From Sipunculus nudus (lineage: Eukaryota > Annelida > Sipuncula > Golfingiida > Sipunculidae): a DNA stretch of 64,000 nucleotides. This document shows, one piece after another, positions 23,262 to 33,956 of the stretch (position 1 is its first letter; each line of letters starts with the position of its first letter). The notes beneath the pieces are model-generated. The model saw only the letters and a list, made by a program, of their open reading frames with translations, was not told where the DNA came from and did not search any database. The stretch lies in assembly GCA_026874595.1 (NCBI GenBank), contig CM049308.1:70592624-70656623 (forward strand), given 5' to 3'. Position numbers and translations under genes: made by a program.

Positions 23262-26200
23262 TGTATCCGCCGAAATCAGAGTTGGACGGGTGAAGTGAGG
23301 CATGGATTGATTGGCAAGGGGAAGTAGAGGTGTGTTGCATATTAGCATGGATGTGTGCAGCCGAAATGTGTATGTAGGTTGTGCCACCTACCACAAAATC
23401 CAGAAAGCTATCAAAGTTGTATACAAATGCAAAAAGTCAAACCACTGCCGAGATATGAGTGATTTTATCCCACGGCAGACAAACAGATGGACGCTGTGCA
23501 AAAATGGTTGCAGGTGGCGCCATCAGTTTTGTGTATGATAAAGAGCTATGTTAGATCTATACACATGTAAAATTTAGGCCCAGTCGGTCAAACGGTTCCT
23601 GAGATATAAGCCTGGATGTCTGCAGCGTAAACATAAATGTAGGTGGTGCCACCTGCCAAAAAATCCAGAAAGCTATCCAAGATGTATAAACCTGCAAAAT
23701 TTGAGGCAGATAAGTCAAACCAGTGCTGAGATATGAGTGATTTTATCACATGGCAGACAAACAGATGGATGCTGTGCAAAAATGGTTGCAGGTGGTGTCA
23801 CCAGTTTTGCGTATGATGAAGAGCTATGTGAGATCTATACACATGCAAAAATTTGGCCCAATCGGTCAAACGGTTCCAGAGATATAAGCTTGGATGTCTG
23901 CAGCGTAAACATAAATGTAGGTGGCGCCACCTGCCGCAAAATCCAGAAAGCTATCCAAGATGTATAAACCTGCAAAATTTTAGGCAGATAAGTCAAATCA
24001 GTGCAGAGATATGAGTGATTTTATCCCATGGCAGACAAAGAGATAGACGCTGTGCAAAAATGGTTGCAGATGGTGCCACTAGTTTTGCTTATGATAAAGA
24101 GCTATGTGAGATCTATACACATGCAAAATTTTGGCCCAATCGGTCAAACGGTTCCTGAGATATGAGCTTGGATGTCTGTAGCGTAACGTGAATATAGGTG
24201 GCGCCACCTGTCATAAAATCAAGAAAGCTGTCCAGGATGTATACACATGCAAAATTTCAGGTTGATAAGTCCAACCAATGCAGAGAAAGGATTGATTTTA
24301 TCCCAAGGCAGATGAACAGATAGATGCTATGCAAAAATGGTTGCAGGTGGCGCCACCATTTTTAGCTCAGCTGACTATAAGTCATCTGAGCTATAGTCGT
24401 GGTCCATTGTCCGTCGTCCGTCCGTCTGTCCGTCCGTCCGTCCGTCCGTCCGTAGATGTGGCACGTTTTGAAACCGTAAGACCTAGGAATCCAAAATTCA
24501 GCATAATGTTAGATGTCCCCAAGATCTCCTACCAAGCCAAAAACTGGGTCTTTGCGACTTCATTCCTTTGAGAAATTAAGGAAAAACCTCAATTTTTTAT
24601 TAAAAACCTATTTTCACACTTTAGGACTGCCTAATATCAAAACCACTCATCTGTTTTTCCTCATATTTCCTATAAATAATCCTCTATATAATTCCTATGT
24701 ACATGCCAGAAATTAGGTCTGTATTATTTAATTTAAAAAAGTTATGGGCCTAAACATAATGCATTTTTTAAATTATCAGGAAAGAAATTTTATCACTTAA
24801 CACAAAACTTGTTAAAGCTAAGCACTTTTTTTCAGTAATATTACTTTTATTAATCAAAATTAAATTGTATACCCAAAATTAGATCAAAATCTTTTAAATT
24901 TTTAAAAATATTAGCAAAAATAAAAAATTGGTACCTTAAATTTTGCCCAACTTTGACCATGGCACATTTTTTTTGCTGTAACTGCTGTGGATTTAATTTT
25001 CACAGCATGTTTTTGTTAGCATTTCAACTGTTAACACCAAAAATTGGAAACCAGTTGATCAAAAACTGTAGATTTTATTCAAGTTTTCAAGCACCATGTC
25101 ACATATTGCTAGTGTTATGCAGTTTGCTAGAGCTCAGCTCCCGAGCTTCAGCTCTAAGTTCCTTAAATTTGGCATACAGTTAGATTTCTCCAAAATCCCC
25201 TACCATGCAAAGAATTTGGTCACTAGGACTTAATTCCTTCGAGATATCAATGAAAAACTTAATTTTTCCATTAAAAACCCAATGTTACACTTTAAGACTG
25301 CCTAATATCAAAACCACTGATCTGACTTTGATCATATATAATATACATATTTTTCTATACATTCACTATGCACATGCCAGAAATGATGTCAGTATTTTAT
25401 TTTTTTTTTAAGTTATGGGCCCAAACATAATGCACTTTGTAAAAAATCAAGAAATATATTTACTCCCTTAACAAGGGCATTGCTGAAGCTAGAGATCTTT
25501 TTTGTCAGGGATGTAACATTATTTAATCAAGATTCAATTGAATACCCAAAATTAGTTCTGAATTTTTCAAATTTTATAAGTTATTAGTATAAATATAAAA
25601 TTAGTACCTTAAATTTTGCCCAACTGTGACCATGGCACGTTTGTTTCCCGTGAGCACTGTTGATATAATTTTCATATCATGCACACATAAGGATTTCAGC
25701 TTTTTAGTTTAGAAAGCTGAAAGAAATTTGCCAAATATTGTAGCTTTTATTTATGTTTTTTATGAGACCCTGTCAGACTTTGGCTCTCTCCAGCCCCTCT
25801 TGAGTCACCTGTATGTTGACCTTGTTGACCTTTCATCAAATTATGCACGCTTGAGGGGAGAATCCAGGCAGCTGATGGCCAGCCACAGTTGATCCAGGTG
25901 TTCAACCCAACTCATCTAGTAGTTTTAACCAACAACATAACAATAAACAATAAATTAATAAATTTTTATTGGTTTTTAATAACAAATTAAAGAAAAATAG
26001 AAAAGGAATTTGTTAGTTTATAATGACAGGAAATTAACTTGCAGTTACTGATGATATAAGAATCTTGTATCGATGGGTAGAATGTCACATATTCCAAATA
26101 ACACCATGCAGTCACCTATGGCATTTTTCAGTTCATTTTTAATAATAAAGAAGTAAATCATATTATTCATTACTAATCATTAAGGATTATATGAAGGAAA

Positions 26201-27284
26201 TTAATGATAGACAAAGATGCAGTTGATAATATTAATCTAGATTCCTACTGTGTCTAGTGTGTACATTGATGTGAAATTAGTCCAAAATGAATTTTTTACA
26301 GTTATTTTTTAATATAAATAAAAGCCATAAAACCAGGTACTTATGATCATTATTTAAATGTGTGAATTTTGTATATTCTGGATTCTCAACATCATTGTTT
26401 GGTGAAAACTGAATAAATACCAGACATGGTGCGAATACTTTGTAATTGTATTTAAATACGAATATGATTATGTACTCCATTATAAAATTTCTTGCATAAA
26501 GAATGGGAATTCAGGTAAAAATGAAAGTATATGAATACTCGTGCAAATACTTTCAAAATGTATTCATGAATGCATTCATGAATATATTCTTTAATATTAT
26601 TTTAATAATCATATCAGTTATATTTCATTTTAAAAAATCATATGATTCTCTTATTATTTTTAATAAAAATTATATTTGGGACAATATTTGTAATTTTTTT
26701 AATAAATAGTTAAACTCTTATATTATATGTTCTGCTTATAAGTTATATGGCCAAGTCAAAATCTGTGTGACAGTAGTACTCCATTTGTTAATAAAATAAA
26801 TGAAATCAATCCTCTTCCCTGTCTCCAAAGGTACTATCAAAATCATACATAAGCTAAACAACAACAACTCATAATACAGCTTATATTTATTACCACACAA
26901 AACCAGCATGTGCCTCATTTCTAAATAATATTTTTTTATCATATATAACAGCTGAGCATCGTGACCCATAGGTCCCTTGTTTATGTATGTTATAAAGCTA
27001 TCCAAGGGCTACATTTGTGCAAAATTTTTTTCTGGATCGGTCAAACAGTTCCAGAGATAGGACCAGGGTTAATGTGTCAACAGATGGACGCACTGGAGAG
27101 AGGAAAGGTCAGAGCTCAAAACAAAATCGGGGCGCAGCAGTTCACATGTGACCCGAACATAAACCCGGGATTCGTAAAATTTCACCCAGCGGATATGGAG
27201 GAGTTCTCCTGACACCTACACGACGGTGGCGGGGGCGTCTGGCTGAAAACATAGTATCTGCAAAACTCTGTTTTGGCGGATACA
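23262..27284. mobile_element. Palindrome-array element with inverted termini, split by a nested insertion
   Basis: The left end TGTATCCGCCGAAATC (23262) and the right end (27264-27284, ending TTTTGGCGGATACA) are inverted repeats of about 21 bp. Between them are eight GGTGGCGCCACC-type units (23375 to 24344, alternating about 128 and 150 bp) and a unique right part (26980-27250) that matches 6890-7180. A 2.6-kb Helentron-like copy (24364-26979) splits the element. Without it the element would be about 1.4 kb. No coding capacity is seen, so it is non-autonomous; its superfamily is unknown. Confidence 0.75.
24364..26979 (+). mobile_element. Helentron-like element nested in the palindrome-array element
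   Basis: It starts AGCTCAGCTGACT-ata-AGTCATCTGAGCT, then (GTCC)n with about nine units, and ends CAGCTGAGCATCGTGACCCATAGGTCCCTTG followed by TT. The host array is interrupted exactly between 'gccaccattttt' and 'tatgtatgttataaagct', and the uninterrupted form exists at 6878-6915. The interior contains two related ~650-bp segments (about 24480-25140 and 25150-25790). No open reading frame for a helicase is present. Confidence 0.88.
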
Positions 27285-27644
27285 ATTAAAACTACTACAT
27301 GGACTAGGTATTTTCAATAGTCTATTAATTATCTAATGATATCAGTGTTTGGCTGTGAATCTTTTGTCACAGGTGCCCTAAACACTAGTGTTTTGAGTGT
27401 TTTAGGGGACAGTCCCAGTCTGCATCCATTAAGAACAGATCAACCAAATTTTTTTGACCAGTGAATCATAAGTTTTAAAAATTCATTATTTGGTTTGCTT
27501 TTATTTAAATGATGTATTAATGCCTATCATTAAACAATATGTCTAAATGCTTAATTTTTTGTCCCCTTACCTTTTTGACCATTTTAACATTGTCATAATT
27601 ATTTAATTGTGCTGGTTACTTTTGATATATTATTTTCACTCCAG
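27285..27644. other. Intergenic / intron upstream of the COX7A-like exon
   Basis: AT-rich with no gene or repeat recognised. The last bases form a fair 3' splice site ('attttcactccag') for the exon at 27645. Confidence 0.5.
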
Positions 27645-28510
27645 GCTACCCGCATTTTGAGCAGGGCTGTCTTTACAAGTGCTCATACCAGGAGCAGCTT
27701 GTCCATGAAAGAGTCCTTCATGGCTGCTCGAGGAGGTGGCACTGTCCCAAAAGATGAAGAATACCAGGCTGTCCGCAAACTTCACGAAGAATGGGAGGTG
27801 AGACCTTATTGTGTGCAATAATGCTAGAGCTTTACTTTTTAACACAGGATAACATACTGTGACATATCAAACAGGTTAACACACAAATATGATACAAAAA
27901 TTGAGAACTTTTTCCTGTATCGTTAGTTATTCATATGTGACTTTTGAATATGTAAATTTCCAAGAAACCAGTCAGAAATTAACCTTATTTGGATTCCCAG
28001 ACATTCAATTATATATATATATATATATATTCAGATACATTTAAAAAAAAAATAAAATTTACAAATTTTTAAGTTCCTACAGGCATTGAATATGTCTATT
28101 TAATCATAATATTGGGATCAGCTGCTTTCTTTCAAATGTATATCCCTGTTTCTAAATTCATTAAATTTTTATCAGAGTTTTATACATTAACTTTTGCTAT
28201 AAAGAAAATTTGTAGCTGTTATGTGGCTGGTCCATGATTTGAAATCAGTAGTTGTACTCACCTTCAGTCTCATACATGTATGATAAGGTTACTTAGTTGC
28301 AAAGTTGTATTTTTACATTGTGATGTTGAAAGACTGTTTTCCTTACAATCCTTTATTTTATTGTAGAAAACTCCAGATGCTTTTGTTTGGCAAAAACATG
28401 GGACAGTTGATGTATCAGGCTACATCGAAATCTTGATCGCAACCGAATTAGCATTTGTTGTTATCCTGAAGACCATCTGGGACATGTCCTGGCCTAAGCT
28501 GGTAGAATAA
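27645..28510 (+). CDS. Small mitochondrial single-pass protein, COX7A-like; 5' partial, two exons
   Basis: Exon 27645-27797 (acceptor ...cactccag, donor gtgaga) joins exon 28367-28510 (acceptor ...ttgtag) in phase 0 and ends at TAA. The joined C-terminal 98 residues begin with an Arg/Ser/Thr-rich, acid-free stretch like a mitochondrial presequence (ATRILSRAVFTSAHTRSS). A charged segment follows (DEEYQAVRKLHEEWEKTPD), then one membrane segment of about 20 residues (IEILIATELAFVVILKTIW), and the end is MSWPKLVE. The order short helix, W/K-G-D-Y, membrane helix and a terminal S-[FW]-P-K resembles COX7A of cytochrome c oxidase. The resemblance is weak and the family call is tentative. The start codon is on an unidentified upstream exon, or at the internal Met within exon 27645 if the upstream exon is non-coding. 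Confidence 0.55.
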
Positions 28511-30016
28511 ACATACTTAATCGTGTGTAGGAAAGTAGTCACAGCGTAAGAGAAATGTGTTGTTATATACCCTATAACTTGTGACATGATACACATTTGA
28601 TATGATGTGTATCATAGAGAATCAAGTTATGGCACACTTCTAACATTGTAAGTATAATGAAAGATATTATATAAAACTTGATGTATTAAGAACTAGATAC
28701 ACAATATCTAACACTTGATTTGTGATACGTGCTTGCAATTAAATCTGGTACCAAGTTTTGTGCTGTTGTTGACATTTGTGTGTTCCATCTGGAATTAACC
28801 CACTAAACTGCACTTCCTTCCAACCTTAATTTCAAAATGCTCTCATTCACAAGCCCAACAAAGATGTATGTACTATAGCGGAAAGGGCTCTATTCATTTG
28901 GAGAAAGACCCGGCCTGGAAATTATAATTATAGGTATGGCAGGTATATCCTTGTCAGATATTTGGAAACAGGACTACAATTGTCTTTACCATGGCTACAA
29001 TATTCTTAACATATCTATAACAAGAAAATGATCTATACTATTCACACGTATCTATGACAATAAATTGATTTTTACTAAGCAAATTTTTTATCTTTGCAGA
29101 GACCACTTTTCACAATATTGCGATATGTACCTGGGAATAGCATTGTATAATTATAGACTTAAGCAATGTAGGCCTATATTTGTGGCCAGTCTCGGATATT
29201 ATGTGACATGGCTGGGGTAGAGAACCAGGATTATGCCTGTGATGTTATATTAGTCACAGTATGGGTGCATCTGGCTCTGTCACCAGCTGGGTATAGCTTT
29301 ACATAACTGAAAAGACTGAGGTGTGCTAATCATGGATGAGCAAATGAGCCCTGCTTTGTTTAGAGGACTGCATTAGCAAAGCAGAATGAGATAAGGAGCA
29401 TGCCATGGGGCTCATTTGATATCTATTCTTGTGTACACAACCATGATGTAGAGCTGACTCCCTCTGTACAGTTCAATACCCTTTCCCTTTCAGCTAATTA
29501 GCGGATCATCCCTGTACAGGATTAAGCTCTGTCAAATAAAAGGTGTGAACTGTGGTGAGCAAGTACTTACTGTCCTCTAGCTGCTGCAGCTAGTGATGAG
29601 TAGTGTAACTCTAGGCATTCAAACTTAATAGAAAATGATTGTTTTATTCTTAAGTTTTATATTATATAGCAGCATCTGCATGGTAAATATGTTTAAACTG
29701 CAATTATGTTGTTAGCTAAATATCAGAATATGTTGAATTTATAATTACTTTAAATATTTTAAGGAGACACAATGGCAATATTTGATTAGTGTGTCCCAGT
29801 TACTGCAGTGACATTTCCAATGATATGGCAGTAAATAATTGTATTTTGGTAAGTGGTAATTCTTTAAAAAAATAAAAATGCATTGTAATTCTATGACACT
29901 CGTCCTTCCCTGTGAAAAAAACCCCTAAAAATATCCAACCATCAACTAAACAGCAGCAACACTATCTACTCAAAGGGTCATTCATTATTAATATCTGAAA
30001 ATAAATCATACTTTTT
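28511..30016 (+). other. 3' UTR and downstream intergenic DNA of the COX7A-like gene
   Basis: AT-rich with no further exon recognised. An AATAAA signal is at about 29060, so the 3' UTR may reach about 550 bp. The remainder to 30016 holds no identified feature. Confidence 0.4.
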
Positions 30017-33000
30017 AGCTCAGCTGACTTTCAGTCATGCTGGGCTATAGCGATGGGTCTTTGTCTGGCGTCCTTCCGTCTGTCCGTCCGTCCGGCCGTC
30101 CGGCCATTAGCAGGGCACAAATCGTAACCGTAGGGGCTAGGGCCATGAACCCTATGCAGTCTTAGAGGTTATAAAAAGATCTCCTTGCAAACCTGAAATT
30201 AGGTCACTGTGACCTATATTCTCGAAGTTATGGTGACTTATGACTCCCTTTTGTATCAGCCTATTAAGTGATAAGGCTCAGTGATTAGTACCTCGTTACT
30301 TCATAACAAAAACACTGTTGTCAGAATGCTTCAGCCAGGCATTAAGACTATGAGAGTATAGTATTAAGGTTTAGCTACTGATTTATAAGATGATGGGAAC
30401 ATTTTGCAGTTTATTTTATGGAATCCTAGCAATAAACTTAGTTTCCTAGATATCTGAATATTTTAATATCACCACATATAGAAGCAAGTGTTTGTTCTCA
30501 TAATATGTGGATGTGTACCTTGATTTAGGATGGCTTTTTGTTTTATTTCAAGACTTTTAGTCATGCTTTCTGCATTTCTTTTCTTTCAGGTTTGGCAGTT
30601 TACCTACCCTGCTGACCCCATTGAAAAGCAGAGTGATAATATAAAATATTGGACTTACACTTTTTACAATTGCATATCTATAAATCTGATATGAGGGCCT
30701 GGACATGCCTTTTGAATTATTATGGGCATTAATTACTGGATAATTTGCCCCAAGTTTGGTCTCTTATTGGAGAATGTGGGATATCAAATGTCATACTTGT
30801 CAGAAATCCATTGTCTGCCAGTTAGCCACCTTAGAAATTCTTTCTTCTGGGCAGTTTCAGTAATTTTTCTTTAATGTTTGGTCCGATTTAGAGAATGTTT
30901 GTTGTCTGATTTCAGACTTGTCAGAAGTCCAATATGGCCACCAGGCAACCATCTTTTAATTCCTTTTGATCATATTATCTCAAGAACAGTTAAAGTGAAT
31001 GCAGTTGGATGTATATTTATGTAATCTTGTAAAGGATTGGGTCAAATATTTCTGAATAAATATTACCATCATTTATAAAAGTGCAGTACAGTTGGCTTGT
31101 ATTGAATAAAAATTCATACAGAAGCACCTGTTTCTCAATAATTCTTGCATGTATTTCCTTGATTTTTAGCTCAGCTGACTTTCAGTCATGCTGGGCTATA
31201 GCGATGGGTCTTTGTCCGGCGTCCTTCCGTCTGTCCGTCCGGCCGGCCGTCCGTCCGGCCGTCCGGCCGGCCGGCCGTCCGTTAGCAGGGCACAAATCGT
31301 AACCGTAGGGGCTTGGGCCATGAACCCTATGCAGTCTTACAGGTTATAAAAAGATCTCCTTGCAAACCTGAAATTAGGTCACTGTGACCTATATCCTCGA
31401 AGTTATGGGGTGTGTTTGCACCCCCCAGAAATAACTCTTTAAGACAAAATTTTCATCCCAAACCTTCCATCTTTCACATACAGCTCACCTACCAACAGGG
31501 GAAGAACCATAATTTTTTTTAGGTCAAAAGGTCAAAGGTCAAGGTCACAGGAGCCTCTTCTTTGAAAAGCCTGTGGATGCATTTTAAGCCAACCCTTTCA
31601 TCCCAATTCTTGGATCTTTCACATATAGCTCACCTACTAAGTTGGAGAAGAATCCTATAGATTTTGAGGTCACAAGGTCAAAGGTCAGGGTCACAGGATC
31701 CACTTATTTGAAAAGGTAGTGGACACATTTCAAGCTAGACTTTTCATTCCAAACCTTCCAGCACTGATATCGCTTCTCTGCCAACAGGGGAAAAGACCTG
31801 TTGATTTTGAGGTCAAAGGTCAAGTTCACAGCACCCACTTCTTGCGTGGAGCCATTTTCAGGCAAACTTTTCAATCTGTACCTTCCATTTGTCATATATA
31901 GCTTACCTACCAGTACGAGAAGAAGCCTATTGATGTTGAGGTCAAAAAGTCAAAGGTCAAGGTCACAATATTTAATTGTTCTAAATGCTTGTGATCATAT
32001 TTCAAGTGTAACTGTTCAACCCAAACCTTCAGTCTTTCCCATATGCCACATCTATGCATCACTCAGTTTGACTCAAACTTCATATTTATGGGTCTTTTTG
32101 CTTGTATAAATAACTGATTGATTTTGGGGTCAGCTGGTCAGCAGGTTAAAGGTTGCAGGTCAAAGTTATTCACCCATTGGTTGCCAAGTAATTACACCAG
32201 ATTTAAGTGGTCAGTAGTTACCCATCATTTAGAAAGAATCCAGTTGATATATGGGCAAAAGGCCAAGGTCATAGGTCAGGGATGTTCACAATTACTTATT
32301 TTATAGACCATCTCTATTTTTCTTGTATATATAACCATCCCACTCCAGCTGGTACATCTCCCTGTGTGGCTGTAATTATGAGTGACACTGGTGACATATG
32401 ACTCCCTTTTGTATCAGCGTATTAAGTGATAAGGCTCAGTGATAAGTACCTCTTACTTCATAACAAAAACACTGTTGTCAGAATGCTTCAGCCAGGCATT
32501 AAGACTATGAGAGTATAGTATTAAGGTTTAGCTACTGATTTATAAGATGATGGGAACATTTTGCAGTTTATTTTATGGAATCCTAGCAATATACTTAGTT
32601 TCCTAGATATCTGAATATTTTAATATATATCACCACATATAAAAGCAAGTGTTTGTTCTCATAATATGTGGATGTGTACCGTGATTTAGGATGGCTTTTT
32701 GTTTTATTTCAAGACTCTTAGTCATGCTTTCTGCATTTCTTTTCTTTCAGGTTTGGCAGTTTACCTACCCTGCTGACCCCATTTAAAAGCAGAGTGATAA
32801 TAAAAAATATTGGACTTACACTTTTTACAATTGCATATCTATAAATCTGATATGAGGGCCTGGACATGCCTTTTGAATTATTTTGGGCATTTATTACTGG
32901 ATAATTTGCCCCAAGTTTGGTCTCTTATTGGAGAATGTGGGATATCAAATGTCATACTTGTCAGAAATCCATTATGTCTGCCAGTTAGCCACCTTAGAAA

Positions 33001-33884
33001 TTCTTACTTCAGGGCAGTTTCAGTAATTTTTCTTTAATGTTTGGTCCCATTTAGAGAATGTTTGTTGTCTGATTTCAGACTTGTCAGAAGTCCAATATGG
33101 CCACCAGGCAACCATCTTTTAATTCCTTTTGATCATATTATCTCAAAAACAGTTAAAGTGAATGCAGTTGGATGTATATTTATGTAATCTTGTAAAGGAT
33201 TGGGTCAAATATTTCTGAATAAATATTACCATCATTTATAAAAGTGCAGTACAGTTGGCCTGTATTGAATAAAAATTCATACAGAAGCACCTGTTTCTCA
33301 ATAATTCTTGCATGTATTTCCTTGATTTTTGCTATATATTTTGATCTTATATTTGCCCTTTGTGGTGTTCCTTTTGAGACTGACAGGTTTCAAGCAAGCT
33401 GTTGGAATAGTTCCTGATAGCTTAACAATCATGCATTTTCCTCAGACCATCAATTCACTGTGTTTTAACCAGACATAGGTGATATATATTTCTGTTGTCA
33501 TAGAAAATTTTCAACAAATTGGCAAATTGGTTCTTCAAAATTTGACTGGAAGTTGTGAATCTCAGTCCATGATTTCACAGGTCATGCTTGGCAGCTGAGC
33601 GTCATGACCCATGGGTCACTTGTTGCTATATATTTTGATCTTATATTTGCCCTTTGTGGTGTTCCTTTTGAGACTGACAGGTTTCAAGCAAGCTGTTGGA
33701 ATAGTTCCTGATAGCTTAACAATCATGCATTTTCCTCAGACCATCAATTCACTGTGTTTTAACCAGACATAGGTGATATATATTTCTGATGTCATAGAAA
33801 ATTTTCAACAAATTGGCAAATTGGTTCTTCAAAATTTGACTGGAAGTTGTGAATCTCAGTCCATGATGTCACAGGTCATGCTTG
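30017..33884 (+). mobile_element. Helentron-like copy A, internally deleted and split by copy B
   Basis: Left part 30017-31167 and right part 33625-33884 form one element interrupted by copy B. Relative to copy C it lacks the core: sequence jumps from 'cgaagttatgg' to 'tgacttatgactccc' near 30231. Its extreme 3' end is also missing: the 33 bp holding the terminal palindrome have been removed between two CTTG words, so the element ends '...catgcttg' followed by TT. It carries the perfect palindrome at 30201-30215. Confidence 0.85.
31168..33622 (+). mobile_element. Helentron-like copy B, complete, nested in copy A
   Basis: It starts AGCTCAGCTGACTTTC after TTTTT, carries a GTCC/GGCC microsatellite at about 31228-31280, and has the perfect AGGTCActgTGACCT at 31376-31390. 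Four core units follow (near 31.53, 31.68, 31.81 and 31.95 kb), then a long AT-rich arm, and the end CAGCTGAGCGTCATGACCCATGGGTCACTTG at 33622 before TT. Copy A sequence resumes at 33625 exactly where it stopped. No helicase/Rep frame is present, so the element is non-autonomous. Confidence 0.9.
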
Positions 33885-33956
33885 TTAATGTTTTGTGAGG
33901 CATTTTGTGAAGCTTCAATATTAATGTAGACTGTGTTACAAGATAACTGCCTTTTT
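33885..33956. other. Short spacer between copies A and C
   Basis: About 72 bp of host sequence separate the truncated end of copy A from the 5' end of copy C. Confidence 0.7.

Noticed and set aside
24329-24571. Frames with repeated VRPSVRPSV or PAVRPAVRPA here and near 31081-31302
   Set aside because: They come from the (GTCC)n microsatellite of the Helentron-like family.
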